Shown piece after piece: positions 27,318 through 37,918 of a stretch of 64,000 nt of DNA. Position 1 is the stretch's first letter; each line of letters begins with the position of its first letter. This stretch comes from Chitinophagales bacterium (GTDB taxonomy: Bacteria; Bacteroidota; Bacteroidia; Chitinophagales; JADIYW01). Location: contig JAMLHJ010000005.1 of NCBI GenBank assembly GCA_023957245.1, forward strand, positions 64,309 through 128,308. Direction: 5' to 3'. Made by a program: the position numbers and the translations under genes. The notes beneath the pieces are model-generated. The model was not told where the DNA came from. It did not search any database and saw only the letters and a program-made list of their open reading frames with translations.

Positions 27318-29129
27318 TTAAAATTGAATTTCTTGTTGAGGATATTTGACCAACTGAGAACGTGGATTCCTTATAAATGCTGATAGAAAAACAATAGCTC
27401 CTACTCGACCTATAAGCATTAACACTATCAACACTAATTTACTATCACCTGAGAGTCCTTTTGTAATTCCTTGCGTTAATCCTGCTGTACTAAATGCCGA
27501 AAAAGATTCAAAAACAATCTGTTCCAATGAAAACTGAGGATCAAAATAACTTATCATCGAAACAGCCAATCCTATCAGCAATAAAGATAATGTCACGATA
27601 GCAAATGACTTATTGATAGAATAAGGAGTAATTCTTCGATTTTGAATGATTAAATAATTTTCACCTTTAGATAAAGTAAAAAAATTGAGCACCATTATGG
27701 CAAAAGTTGTTGTCTTTATTCCTCCTCCTGTACTTCCTGGCGAAGCACCTATCCACATCAACAGTACGACCAAAATATATGTAGGAAAATGAACTGCTGA
27801 AAAATCTATTACACTGAAACCTGCTGTTCTAGTGGTAGCTGATGTAAAAAAAGATACAACGACTTTCTCAAAAAAATTAAACTCCCTCAAAACACCATTA
27901 TATTCAAATACAAAAACACCTAATGTACCTACTACTAAAAGTACTCCTGTCACAATCAATATAATTCTCGAATTGAGATTGAACAAATATGGAACATGAA
28001 CAAATCTCTTCTTATGAACAAAATAGTTCCATATATTTTTTACCTGTAATTGAATATACTCATAAAAATTGAGCATTATCGGAAATCCTATACCTCCAAG
28101 AACAATCAAAAAGCTCATGCTCAAAAGAAAGAAAGGATTAAATCTTAAATCTACATGCTGCAACCCTTCCGGATAATTGGAGAATCCTGAATTACAAAAA
28201 GCAGAAACACTATGGAATATTGAGAAAAAGATTTGGTCAAATTGATTATCAAACATTGTTTGAGGAACTAATTGATATATCATTAATGCCCCCAAAATCT
28301 CAATGACTAACATCATCGCAATAATTTTATACACTGCGCTTATCACATCATTCATTCTTTGACTATTGGCAATCTCTCTCAAAAGCAATCGCTGCTGAAA
28401 AGATACATTAGTCCCAGAAAACATGAATCCAATAAAACTTGCAAAGGTCATAATGCCAAGACCTCCAATCTGAATCAAAATCAATATCACCAACTGACCC
28501 AGCAAAGTCAAATCTTGTGAAATATCTATTACTGTCAAGCCTGTCACACAGACAGCTCCTGTTGCAGTAAACAAGGTGTCAATAAATGAGAGTGGACGAA
28601 TTGCAGAGTTGGGCAAAGAAAGAAGGATAGTCCCAATAAACACAATCAATACAAAGCTCAATACCAATATCAATGCTGGATTGAGTCGTGGAGAATAATA
28701 ACTGACTGCATTCCTAGAAAATTCAATGAAAAATATCAATGAAAAAATAGGAGTGATAAAATATTTATAAGAAGGAAGAAAAGACAAATACTCATTGAAA
28801 GTGCCTTCAAGAGAATACAGTTGTGTCAAAAAGACCAAAATCAATAAGATGAAAAAGTCTAAAATCTTTATCCTTAAACTCTTACTATCATTAAAAATAT
28901 TGAGAATATTTCTTCCTAAGAAGAAAAGAGTTAAAGACCATTTGACAACTCTATAAAAGTTTCGAAGATATTGTTCTCCTTGAATATTTTGAGCAAATCC
29001 TAAATCATATACAAATACAAAAAAAAAGACGATTCCTAGATATAGAATAAAACCACTAATAGATTCAGATATCCTTTTTCTATAAAAAAGAGTCCAATCT
29101 AAAAATTGCTGATAGTGCTTTTTATCCAT
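27318..29129 (-). CDS. TrkH/KtrB-type potassium transporter subunit (first of two)
   Basis: 603 residues, a paralogue of the next gene over its whole length. The filter-like segments are VTGLTVID, FCNSGFSN, TTRTAGFSV and FSTAGLTQ, and GGGIKTTT is conserved. Some filters differ from the neighbour, so the two may differ in ion affinity or selectivity. It has the same additional N-terminal helices. It should pair with the TrkA-type regulator at the end of the operon. Confidence 0.9.
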   Translation of the reverse strand: MDKKHYQQFLDWTLFYRKRISESISGFILYLGIVFFFVFVYDLGFAQNIQGEQYLRNFYRVVKWSLTLFFLGRNILNIFNDSKSLRIKILDFFILLILVFLTQLYSLEGTFNEYLSFLPSYKYFITPIFSLIFFIEFSRNAVSYYSPRLNPALILVLSFVLIVFIGTILLSLPNSAIRPLSFIDTLFTATGAVCVTGLTVIDISQDLTLLGQLVILILIQIGGLGIMTFASFIGFMFSGTNVSFQQRLLLREIANSQRMNDVISAVYKIIAMMLVIEILGALMIYQLVPQTMFDNQFDQIFFSIFHSVSAFCNSGFSNYPEGLQHVDLRFNPFFLLSMSFLIVLGGIGFPIMLNFYEYIQLQVKNIWNYFVHKKRFVHVPYLFNLNSRIILIVTGVLLVVGTLGVFVFEYNGVLREFNFFEKVVVSFFTSATTRTAGFSVIDFSAVHFPTYILVVLLMWIGASPGSTGGGIKTTTFAIMVLNFFTLSKGENYLIIQNRRITPYSINKSFAIVTLSLLLIGLAVSMISYFDPQFSLEQIVFESFSAFSTAGLTQGITKGLSGDSKLVLIVLMLIGRVGAIVFLSAFIRNPRSQLVKYPQQEIQF

Positions 29130-29200
29130 TTAAAATGACTGCCAATAAATTTCAAAGATATTATTTTGAAGCTTAAAGTTACCTTTCCATATAAAACAAT

Positions 29201-29226
29201 ATAGGCTATCCCAAAGAACAGCCTAT
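29201..29226 (-). terminator. Possible terminator after gatB/yqeY gene
   Basis: Seven-base-pair stem (ATAGGCT with AGCCTAT) and a twelve-base loop, followed on the minus strand by ATTGTTTTAT. The T run is broken, so it is a moderate candidate. It lies between the yqeY-like gene and the potassium operon. Confidence 0.5.
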
Positions 29227-29252
29227 CATTTTATTAAAGTTGAACTTAATTT

Positions 29253-29702
29253 TTAAGCTAATAAAGCCTTTACAGTAGCCGAAATACGACCACCTTCAGC
29301 TTTTCCTGCAAGAGTTTTGCTAGCGACACCCATTACTTTGCCCATATCTGCAGGACTTTTTGCTCCTACTTGTTCAATAATGGCACTCAATACCGCTTTC
29401 AACTCCTCATCATCCATTTGCTTAGGCAAGAATGACTCCAAGATGTCCATCTCTTCCTTTTCTGTTTTTGCCAACTCTTCTCTTCCTTGTTGTAAGTACA
29501 CTGTGTAAGATTCTTTTCTTTGGTTGAAAAGTTTTTGGATGATTTTCACTTCTTGCTCATCTGTCAGCGTTCCAGTAGAACCTTTTTCAGTTTTTGCCAA
29601 CATGAAAGCAGATTTAATAAATCTTAAAGTTCTCAATCGAGCTTCATCTTTTGCCAGCATTGCCTCTTTAATGGCACTCATTATATTGCTATCTATAGCC
29701 AT
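29253..29702 (-). CDS. GatB/YqeY domain protein
   Basis: 149 residues, the usual size for YqeY. It has the opening ALKEAMLAKDEARLRTLR-like helix (here IKEAMLAKDEARLRTLRF), then LESFLPKQMDDEEL and the GatB-tail block DMGKVMGVASKTLAGKAEGG. The domain is shared with the tRNA-binding tail of amidotransferase subunit GatB; the role of the free protein is not well defined. It starts 11 bases after the small membrane protein gene. Confidence 0.92.
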   Translation of the reverse strand: MAIDSNIMSAIKEAMLAKDEARLRTLRFIKSAFMLAKTEKGSTGTLTDEQEVKIIQKLFNQRKESYTVYLQQGREELAKTEKEEMDILESFLPKQMDDEELKAVLSAIIEQVGAKSPADMGKVMGVASKTLAGKAEGGRISATVKALLA

Positions 29703-29713
29703 GGCTTTAAATT

Positions 29714-29911
29714 TTATTTTACTTCTTCGTAATCTATATATTCTTCTCCTGATTTACGAGGTTTTTCTTTAGAAATATCCATTTTATTTACATCTTTTGG
29801 CGTTTGTGGAGCAGAATATGGAGGATTTGTCTTTTTGATAATTATGACTCTCCCAAACAATCTGGACAATACAAAATAGCCTATCAGTGCAATAAATAAT
29901 ATTTTAAACAT
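29714..29911 (-). CDS. Small membrane protein, DUF4834-like
   Basis: 65 residues: one N-terminal membrane helix (FKILFIALIGYFVLSRLF), basic residues, a Pro/Ser spacer and the end block GEEYIDYEEVK. This plan, with a YxDYEE-type tail, is what I know for the Bacteroidota DUF4834 family. The assignment is from memory of the family, not a search. It sits between carB and the yqeY-like gene on the same strand. Confidence 0.65.
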   Translation of the reverse strand: MFKILFIALIGYFVLSRLFGRVIIIKKTNPPYSAPQTPKDVNKMDISKEKPRKSGEEYIDYEEVK

Positions 29912-29927
29912 CTCCTATACCTTAACC

Positions 29928-32741
29928 TTATTTGCTCAAGAACATAGATTTCTCTTTATATAGCTCTCTGAAATATGGATCTTTCAAATCTTTTATAAAA
30001 CGAATTGTTTCACCAGTAGATTTCATTTCAGGCCCCAATTCTTTATTGACTCCAGGGAATTTGTTGAAAGAAAACACTGGCTCTTTAATTGCAAAGCCTG
30101 TCAATTTCTCCTCAAATGTATAATCTTTCAACTTCACAGTACCTAACATCACTTTTGTCGCTACATTCAAATAAGGAATATTGTACGCTTTACAGATAAA
30201 AGGAGTAGTTCTGGAAGCTCTTGGATTGGCCTCAATAACATATACATTATCATTTTTGATAGCAAACTGTATATTGATTAATCCTCTAATATTCAGAGCT
30301 TTACATAATTTTTCAGTATGTTCTTTCATCGTTTCAATAATGAAAGGACCTAAGCTATATGGAGGTAATACAGCAAAACTATCTCCAGAGTGAATACCTG
30401 CAGGTTCGATATGCTCCATTACACCCATGATTTGAACTGTCTCACCATCATAGATAGCATCAATTTCTGCTTCTTTTGCACGATCTAAGAAGTGGTCAAT
30501 TAATATCTTATTATCACCTACATGCTTCAATAAATCTATCACAGAACGCTCTAACTCATCATCATTGATAACGATTCTCATTTTTTGCCCTCCTAATACA
30601 TAAGAAGGTCTTACAAGTACTGGATAACCAATTTTATTAGCAACAACTAATGCTTCATCAGCAGAATAAGCTGTACCATAATTTGGATAAGGAATATCCA
30701 ATTCTTTCAACAAGTCAGAGAAACGCCCTCTATCTTCTGCAAGGTCAAGACTGTCATAAGATGAACCAATAATCTTCACACCTCTTGCAGATAATTTTTC
30801 AGCCAATTTTAAAGCTGTTTGACCTCCCAATTGAACGACAACACCTTCTGGTTTTTCAAATTCGATAAGTTCCCAAAGATGTTCCCAGAATACTGGTTCG
30901 AAATATAATTTATCAGCAATATCAAAATCTGTAGATACTGTCTCTGGGTTACAATTGACCATTATAGCTTCGTATCCTTCTTCTTTTATCGCTAAAATAC
31001 CATGTACGCAACAATAGTCAAACTCAATGCCTTGACCAATTCTATTCGGTCCAGCACCTAAAACGATAATTTTTTTCTTATCTGAACGAACACTTTCATT
31101 TTCTACGTCAAAAGATGAATAGAAATAAGGAGTTGCAGCTTCAAATTCTGCAGCACAAGTATCTACCATCTTATATGAGCGAACGATACCCAATTGTTTA
31201 CGTTTTTCATAGACTTCATCTTCAGTCGAGTTGACACACCATGCAATCTGTGCATCTGAGTATCCATTAACCTTAGCAGATAATAACAAATCTCTACTGA
31301 TATTATCAAGATGATGTTTTTTCAATTCCTTCTCAAGATTCACCATAGATTTGATTTGGTCCAAGAACCACATATCTATACGAGTCAGTTTATGAATAGA
31401 TGATAAAGGAACACCTAGGCTGATAGCATCACGAACTTTGAATATTCTATCCCATGATGGACGTTCAAGGCTATCAAGAATATCTTGAGTCCTTGTCCAA
31501 CTCTTTCCATCAGCTCCTAATCCTATCTTATTATTTTCCAATGATTGACATGCTTTTTGCAATGCCTCATTAAATGTCCTTCCTATACCCATTACTTCAC
31601 CTACAGATTTCATTTGAAATCCTAGAGTAGCATCACAACCAGGGAATTTTTCAAAATTCCATCTTGGAATCTTTACAATTACATAGTCTAACGCAGGTTC
31701 AAAGTAGGCAGATGTTGTTTTTGTGATTTGGTTTTTTAGTTCATCTAAAGTATAGCCAATTGCCAATTTCGCTGCAATCTTTGCGATGGGATATCCAGTC
31801 GCTTTAGAAGCCAAAGCAGATGAACGAGAAACTCTTGGGTTGATTTCAATAACGATAATTTGTTCCGTTTCTGGATCTACTGCAAACTGTACATTACAAC
31901 CTCCTGCAAAATTTCCTAAATTTCTCATCAGGGTAATAGATTGACTTCTCAATCTCTGAAACACAGTATCAGGAAGTGTCATAGCTGGTGCTACAGTGAT
32001 AGAATCTCCTGTATGCACTCCCATTGGATCAAGATTTTCAACAGTACAGATAATGACAACATTATCATTAGTATCTCTCAATAATTCCAATTCAAATTCT
32101 TTCCAACCAAGTACTGCTTTATCTATCAACACCTCGTGAATAGGAGATGCTTTTAATCCTCTTGAAAGTAATTGTTCGAACTCTTCCGCTTTATATACGA
32201 TACTTCCCCCAGTCCCTCCAAGTGTAAATGAAGGTCTAATCACTAATGGGAATCCTAATTTTTGAGCTGCATCTTTCCCCTCCAACATAGAGTTGGCAAC
32301 AATAGATGGAGCCACTTCAAGTCCTAAGTTGATACAATACTCTCTAAACAACTCTCTATCTTCTGTAGTGTCGATAGTCTTTAGATCTACGCCTATCACA
32401 CGCACACCATATTTTTCCCAAAGACCTACTTCAGCAGCTTCCATACATAGATTTAGCGCAGTTTGTCCTCCCATCGTTGGAAGAACACTGTCAATATTGC
32501 GTTCTTGCAATATTTGCTCTATGGATTCTATTGTCAATGGCAATAAATAGATATGATCCGCTGTCACTTCATCGGTCATAATAGTAGCCGGATTGGAGTT
32601 GATTAACGACACCTCTATCCCCTCTTCTCTTAAAGATCTTGAAGCTTGAGAGCCTGAATAATCAAATTCACAGGCCTGACCTATAACAATAGGACCGCTA
32701 CCTATTATAAGTACGGATTTTATTGAGTTATCTTTTGGCAT
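29928..32741 (-). CDS. carB: Carbamoyl-phosphate synthase large chain, short form
   Basis: 937 residues. Two homologous ATP-grasp halves are clear: [17 protein letters not shown] near the N-terminus and [16 protein letters not shown] in the middle. It makes carbamoyl phosphate for pyrimidine and arginine synthesis together with CarA, which is not here. The protein stops soon after the second ATP-grasp domain, so the C-terminal MGS-like regulatory domain of about 130 residues found in the Escherichia coli enzyme is missing. The last residues are [18 protein letters not shown]. Confidence 0.95.
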   Translation of the reverse strand: MPKDNSIKSVLIIGSGPIVIGQACEFDYSGSQASRSLREEGIEVSLINSNPATIMTDEVTADHIYLLPLTIESIEQILQERNIDSVLPTMGGQTALNLCMEAAEVGLWEKYGVRVIGVDLKTIDTTEDRELFREYCINLGLEVAPSIVANSMLEGKDAAQKLGFPLVIRPSFTLGGTGGSIVYKAEEFEQLLSRGLKASPIHEVLIDKAVLGWKEFELELLRDTNDNVVIICTVENLDPMGVHTGDSITVAPAMTLPDTVFQRLRSQSITLMRNLGNFAGGCNVQFAVDPETEQIIVIEINPRVSRSSALASKATGYPIAKIAAKLAIGYTLDELKNQITKTTSAYFEPALDYVIVKIPRWNFEKFPGCDATLGFQMKSVGEVMGIGRTFNEALQKACQSLENNKIGLGADGKSWTRTQDILDSLERPSWDRIFKVRDAISLGVPLSSIHKLTRIDMWFLDQIKSMVNLEKELKKHHLDNISRDLLLSAKVNGYSDAQIAWCVNSTEDEVYEKRKQLGIVRSYKMVDTCAAEFEAATPYFYSSFDVENESVRSDKKKIIVLGAGPNRIGQGIEFDYCCVHGILAIKEEGYEAIMVNCNPETVSTDFDIADKLYFEPVFWEHLWELIEFEKPEGVVVQLGGQTALKLAEKLSARGVKIIGSSYDSLDLAEDRGRFSDLLKELDIPYPNYGTAYSADEALVVANKIGYPVLVRPSYVLGGQKMRIVINDDELERSVIDLLKHVGDNKILIDHFLDRAKEAEIDAIYDGETVQIMGVMEHIEPAGIHSGDSFAVLPPYSLGPFIIETMKEHTEKLCKALNIRGLINIQFAIKNDNVYVIEANPRASRTTPFICKAYNIPYLNVATKVMLGTVKLKDYTFEEKLTGFAIKEPVFSFNKFPGVNKELGPEMKSTGETIRFIKDLKDPYFRELYKEKSMFLSK

Positions 32742-32878
32742 GGGTATAAAATGAGAAAGAATTAGACTTGAATAAATCGGCGCAAATATAATGTATTCTT
32801 ACAAGAATCTGAATTATTTCCTATTAGAATTGCTACTTTTTCTGTTAAAGTTATATTACCTACTTTTATGAATATCTT

Positions 32879-32906
32879 TTGATACTCTAATTTTCTCTTA
32901 ACTTTG
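32879..32906 (+). promoter_or_regulatory. Bacteroidota-type promoter before the PKD protein gene
   Basis: TTG (32879-32881), a 17-base spacer and TAACTTTG (32899-32906), 23 bases before ATG 32930. Both elements and the spacing fit the TTG-N17-23-TAnnTTTG pattern of the phylum. Confidence 0.6.
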
Positions 32907-32929
32907 AAGAAAAAACTAATAGATTATTA

Positions 32930-35900
32930 ATGAGGAAATCCTTGCATTATATATTATTAATTATCTCTTGTCTTATTTTTTCTACAAAACCAACATTTGC
33001 AGAACATCTGACAGGAGGAGAGATGAAGTACGAATATATTTCTTCTCTACCTGGTAATAAGCAAGTTTATGCCATTATTATCACAATATATCGAGATGCC
33101 TTAGGTATGGGAGCAGATTTTGACAATCCACTGTATCTCACAAGGTATAATATGGATAACTATTTCACAAAAAACATTGAAGTCTATTTGGACAGAGCCA
33201 ATGTAAGCACATTACCATTAAACGATCTAGGCCCTTGTGCTCGCAATATTCCTAATGTGAGAATTGAAAAAGCCATATATACTACTTATGACACTGTTAG
33301 TATTAACAATTATGGATACACATACGCTCATCAAAGATGTTGCCGTCCTTCTAATATCTCCAACTTATATTTTCCTGGAGAGCAGGGTTCGACTTATTCT
33401 GTATTTCTAACACGTACAGCTATGATGGAGAAAAATTCTAATGCTGAATTTCTCCAAGACCCACCTTTGCTTGTCTGTATTCAATCCAATTTTCAATATC
33501 AGTTTACAGCTTCCGATAAAAACAACAATAAGCTCAAATATTACCTATGCGAACCTACCATTGGAGGGAATAACATAGATGACAATGGTATTCGTCCCAT
33601 CACAGCATCTGCCCCTCCATACTCTTCTGTTCAATATGGTAACAATTATTCCGCTTTACAACCATTTGGTCAAAAAGTAGATGTAGAACTTGATGCCAAT
33701 AGTGGATTGCTTTCTTTTCGACCTGATAGAGTGGGGATTTACACGGTGGCAGTATGTATAGAAGAATTCGACTCAAAAAATCAATCTTTAGGATTTACAA
33801 AAAGAGATATACAGTTTAATGTTGCCAATTGTATAGTTGCTTCTGCCGTTGCTTCTATTGATGCTCATCAACCAATAGAAGGAACCTTTGCCACTTGTAG
33901 AGGGAGAGAAGTTCAGTTTAAAAATAATAGTACAGATGCCAAAACCTATTATTGGGATTTCGGTGTCAAAAACACAACTAATGATACATCGACATTAAAA
34001 GAACCTTCTTTTACATATCCTGATTCAGGTTCATACCCAGTTACTCTCATCATCAACAAAGGAGAATCTTGTGCAGACACAGCTAAAATTACAGTCAAAA
34101 TTTATCCAACACTCACTCCAAATTTTGATTTTAATATCTTATGCGAGAACAAACCTGTCTCTTTCAAAAGTACATCTACTTCAAGCATTGATCCTATTGT
34201 AAAATATACTTGGCTCAATAAGAAAGATACTTTATCTCAAAGCCAAAATCTTGCTCATACCTTCTCTGGTAAAGGGCCATTTCCTGTTCAACTATTAGTA
34301 GAAACTAAGCAAGGGTGTCAAGATACAATTACAAAAATGGTAATACTTCCTGCTTTTAGCCCTTCCAATTTTGACATTGTCGGAATACAACCTAATGCTC
34401 AAGATATTTATGTCGTATGTAATACCCAGTCTAAAATATCTTTTAAAAATAAAGCTAATAATAATATTCCTGCTTTATGGAAAGTAGATAACAAGCAATT
34501 CACAGACAATTCTATTGATTACACATTTTCTAATATCGGAGATTATAGCGTTCAACTCATCCTTAATCCCAATACTCCTTGTGCAGACACTTCTACTAAA
34601 TGGATAAAAGTTGCTCCTTTGCCTTCTCCCTCATTTTCAAGCCCTCCAATCTGTTTGCACACACCTCAACTCCTACAGAACACTTCAAGTATTTCGCAAG
34701 GAACTATCAACAGCTATTCTTGGAATATCCCCAATGTCGGCACTTTCACTAATATTTCTCCAACATTTACTTTTATAACAGCGGGTACATACAATGTCAC
34801 ATTGAAAGCTACAAGCGATATGGGATGTACAGCGAGTATTACTCAGCCTATTGAAGTTCTCAAACCATCCATTGTAGATTTCGAGCACAACAATGTCTGC
34901 TTCAAAGCACCTGTTTTCTTTACCGACAAAACCAATTCTCCGTATTCAGACATCAAAAAATGGACGTGGACATTTGACAATTCAATAGTAAAAAATGGGA
35001 AAAACACATCTTATACATTTTCTTCACCAGGCTCACATACAGTTAAATTATTAGTAGAATCATCCAATGGTTGCAAAGATTCGATCATTAAACAAATAGA
35101 TATCGCTCCAGCTCCAGTTGCAGATTTCATTTTAGATGGCAATGATTTGGGCAATCACAAATTTGTAAAATGTGATGATACTTATAAAATTAATTTTTCA
35201 AATACTAGCCTTTATAATACTTCCAACTCATGGACTTTTGATAAATATGGAACATCAAAAGATGATTCTCCATCTTTTACTTTTCCAGATACGGGGCGAT
35301 ATTTTGTTCAATTGACTATCAATGAAGGTTCTGTTTGCAGTGATAGCCAAAAAATACAATTAGAAATTTTACCTGATTTAAAACCCGATTTTTCATATTC
35401 AACAGCTTGTGAGAAAAGCGAAGTTCAATTGAAAAATATTTCACAAAGTGCTCTAAATGACATCATTAATTCAAATTGGACGATTGACAACCAAGATAAA
35501 AAATCTGGAAATTTAATTTCTTATATCTTTAATAGTGATGGACAACACTCTGTCCAACTCCATATTCAATCTCAAAGGGGTTGTATAGATTCTATCAAAA
35601 AAACAATAGATGTATTTCCTCTACCCATCGTTAATTTTGATTTTCCTGAAGCATGTTTAAACCAATCCATGACCATCAAGAACACCTCAAAAGATGTTGG
35701 TGTCGGTCAGATTCAATCCTATTTCTGGACACTCAACAATTCGACTTCCATAGAAAGAGACCCTAGCGTAACTTATAATAATCCTGGGATTTACCCTATA
35801 TCACTTATTGCTACAACAATACAAGGATGCAAAGATAGTATCACGAAAGATGTACTTGTCAGAGAAATAGTCGTTCCAGTTATTGAGCAATCAAGTATTT

Positions 35901-36604
35901 CAGGTTGTGAAAATGATTGGATTGTTTTTAATGGAGTCAGCTCAACGGGCAATTATCAAGATTATAGTTGGGACTTTGGCGATGGACAGATATCTACTTT
36001 AGCCATAGATAGCATACAATATTCATCTGGAGGGGATTATGATATTCAACTTACGTTGACAGATAAGCTTTGCGGTCAATTTGAAAGTTATTCTTCTATC
36101 AATATCACTACTGCTCCAGATATTGAAATCGGAAATGACTTTGCATTATGCCCATTATTGACCAAACCTATCTCTTTATCAAGCAATATTTCTGCTCTGG
36201 ATAGTATAAAATGGAATACCGGAGAAAAAAACATTTGGGAAATTATCGCCAATGGCAATTCTGGAACTATCGTAGTAGAAACTTTCTATAAAGAATGTCA
36301 TATTTCAGACACTCTTCAAGTCATTCCTAAATGTGATGTCAATGCGCCGCAAGCGTTTACACCCAATGGAGATGGTCAAAATGATTTTTTCAATTTGATT
36401 CCTGACAATGTTCAAACTTTTGAGCTATTTGTATATAACAGATGGGGAAAATTAATTTTCCAGACCAATACACTTTCTCAATCGTGGGATGGGAATTATT
36501 TGGGACAATCTCAACCAATGGATAATTATACTTATTATGCCAAAGGTGTGAAGACAGACGGCAATGATTTTGAAATACAAGGAGCCGTTCTGCTCATTAG
36601 GTAA
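32930..36604 (+). CDS. Large secreted PKD-repeat protein with type B T9SS sorting domain
   Basis: 1224 residues. The signal peptide ends near FAEHLTGGEMKY. The N-terminal region (about 25-300) is of the kind common in gliding-associated proteins. About nine PKD-like repeats of 85-90 residues follow, each with a G.Y.V.L strand (for example SGSYPVTLIINKG) and many with a GC.D turn. The end (about 1135-1224) opens with PQAFTPNGDGQNDFF and VYNRWGKLIF, the gliding-motility C-terminal domain used by the type IX secretion system. An adhesin or surface role is inferred. Confidence 0.9.
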   Translation: MRKSLHYILLIISCLIFSTKPTFAEHLTGGEMKYEYISSLPGNKQVYAIIITIYRDALGMGADFDNPLYLTRYNMDNYFTKNIEVYLDRANVSTLPLNDLGPCARNIPNVRIEKAIYTTYDTVSINNYGYTYAHQRCCRPSNISNLYFPGEQGSTYSVFLTRTAMMEKNSNAEFLQDPPLLVCIQSNFQYQFTASDKNNNKLKYYLCEPTIGGNNIDDNGIRPITASAPPYSSVQYGNNYSALQPFGQKVDVELDANSGLLSFRPDRVGIYTVAVCIEEFDSKNQSLGFTKRDIQFNVANCIVASAVASIDAHQPIEGTFATCRGREVQFKNNSTDAKTYYWDFGVKNTTNDTSTLKEPSFTYPDSGSYPVTLIINKGESCADTAKITVKIYPTLTPNFDFNILCENKPVSFKSTSTSSIDPIVKYTWLNKKDTLSQSQNLAHTFSGKGPFPVQLLVETKQGCQDTITKMVILPAFSPSNFDIVGIQPNAQDIYVVCNTQSKISFKNKANNNIPALWKVDNKQFTDNSIDYTFSNIGDYSVQLILNPNTPCADTSTKWIKVAPLPSPSFSSPPICLHTPQLLQNTSSISQGTINSYSWNIPNVGTFTNISPTFTFITAGTYNVTLKATSDMGCTASITQPIEVLKPSIVDFEHNNVCFKAPVFFTDKTNSPYSDIKKWTWTFDNSIVKNGKNTSYTFSSPGSHTVKLLVESSNGCKDSIIKQIDIAPAPVADFILDGNDLGNHKFVKCDDTYKINFSNTSLYNTSNSWTFDKYGTSKDDSPSFTFPDTGRYFVQLTINEGSVCSDSQKIQLEILPDLKPDFSYSTACEKSEVQLKNISQSALNDIINSNWTIDNQDKKSGNLISYIFNSDGQHSVQLHIQSQRGCIDSIKKTIDVFPLPIVNFDFPEACLNQSMTIKNTSKDVGVGQIQSYFWTLNNSTSIERDPSVTYNNPGIYPISLIATTIQGCKDSITKDVLVREIVVPVIEQSSISGCENDWIVFNGVSSTGNYQDYSWDFGDGQISTLAIDSIQYSSGGDYDIQLTLTDKLCGQFESYSSINITTAPDIEIGNDFALCPLLTKPISLSSNISALDSIKWNTGEKNIWEIIANGNSGTIVVETFYKECHISDTLQVIPKCDVNAPQAFTPNGDGQNDFFNLIPDNVQTFELFVYNRWGKLIFQTNTLSQSWDGNYLGQSQPMDNYTYYAKGVKTDGNDFEIQGAVLLIR

Positions 36605-36684
36605 ATTTATAAAGATTGAATAGTTATAAATTTTAGCTATCTAGTTATCTATTTAATCAATTTTTTAATTCATAAGCGATTTAG

Positions 36685-36692
36685 TAATTTTG
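36685..36692 (+). promoter_or_regulatory. TAnnTTTG -7 element before cytochrome c peroxidase gene
   Basis: TAATTTTG, 10 bases before ATG 36703. No clear upstream TTG at normal spacing. Confidence 0.4.
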
Positions 36693-36702
36693 TGACAATT
36701 AT

Positions 36703-37773
36703 ATGACTATGAAAAAAACATACGCCATCCTAGCAATATCATCTTTCCTGCTTTATGCTTGTGGAAATTTTGATGAACAAAAGAGACAAGATGAAGAAAA
36801 GCTTCAAAGTGCTCAATATGATGTGAGTTTAGAAAAAGTAATGGGCAATTTTTTCAAACCTATTCAAGGGGATAAAGATTTGAAATTAAGTACAGATCCT
36901 AAAGTCAATTTAGGCTATCATTTATATTATGACCCAAGATTATCAAAAAATAGCACTATAAGCTGTAATTCTTGCCACAACCTAAATACTTATGGAGTAG
37001 ATAATGAAGCTACATCTTTGGGTGATGATGGAGTTACTCGTGGAGGTAGAAATTCACCTACGGTATTGAATGCTGGAGATCATATAGCGCAATTCTGGGA
37101 CGGAAGAGCTGAGACCATTGAAGATCAAGCAGGTATGCCTATCACTAATCCAGTAGAAATGATGATTCCAAGTGAAGATTTTCTTGTACAAAGATTAAGA
37201 GAAATTGATTTGTATAAAAAATTATTCAAAAGGGCTTATCCTAAAGAAGAACAACCAATCACTTACACAAATATTAGAAATGCAATTGGTGCATTTGAAC
37301 GCAAATTAACGACTCCTTCTCGTTTTGATGAGTATTTGAGAGGCAATAAAGAAGCGTTGACATTACAAGAGAAAAAAGGAATGTTATCATTTATCAATGT
37401 TGGATGTACGACTTGTCATACTGGGCCATTATTGGGAGCTACTATGTTCCAAAAATTTGGTGTATTCCACAATTACTGGGCATTGACAAAATCTCCAAAC
37501 ATTGACAATGGAGTCTTTGATGTAACTAAAGAAGAAGATAAGAAATTTGTATTCAAAGTACCTTCTTTAAGAAATATTGAGCATACAGGCCCTTATTTCC
37601 ATGACGGACATGTCAAAAAGCTAGAAGATGCAGTAAAAATCATGGCGACTGTACAATTGAATTATAAGCTTAGCGATGAAGAAATCGGAAATATAACTGC
37701 TTTCTTAAAATCTCTTACAGGCGAGATTCCTACTGCAGCTCAACAAGTGCCTTATGCTTTAGCACAGAAATAA
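36703..37773 (+). CDS. Cytochrome c peroxidase (di-heme, MauG/CCP type), lipoprotein
   Basis: 356 residues. A lipobox FLLYACG follows the signal segment, so the protein is probably anchored at Cys20. Two heme sites are seen: CNSCH near residue 87 and CTTCH near 236. GPYFHDGHVKKLEDAV near the end matches the family. It reduces hydrogen peroxide in the periplasm using electrons from cytochromes. ATG 36709 is an alternative start. A terminator lies 23 bases downstream, so it is a single-gene unit. Confidence 0.92.
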   Translation: MTMKKTYAILAISSFLLYACGNFDEQKRQDEEKLQSAQYDVSLEKVMGNFFKPIQGDKDLKLSTDPKVNLGYHLYYDPRLSKNSTISCNSCHNLNTYGVDNEATSLGDDGVTRGGRNSPTVLNAGDHIAQFWDGRAETIEDQAGMPITNPVEMMIPSEDFLVQRLREIDLYKKLFKRAYPKEEQPITYTNIRNAIGAFERKLTTPSRFDEYLRGNKEALTLQEKKGMLSFINVGCTTCHTGPLLGATMFQKFGVFHNYWALTKSPNIDNGVFDVTKEEDKKFVFKVPSLRNIEHTGPYFHDGHVKKLEDAVKIMATVQLNYKLSDEEIGNITAFLKSLTGEIPTAAQQVPYALAQK

Positions 37774-37796
37774 TATTATTAAACAGCATATTATCG

Positions 37797-37826
37797 AAGC
37801 CTCCAAAAGTTTTGGGGGCTTTTTTT
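37797..37826 (+). terminator. Rho-independent terminator after cytochrome c peroxidase gene
   Basis: Stem of about 11 pairs (AAGCCTCCAAA with TTTGGGGGCTT, one G-T pair) with a three-base loop and a T7 run. Confidence 0.8.
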
Positions 37827-37918
37827 ATTAATTCATAAGACTATATACTCAGAAAAAGACATATAGCACTTTAAAAGTTTAATATATTTTTTTAGAATTG
37901 TAGAAACATTTCAATCTT

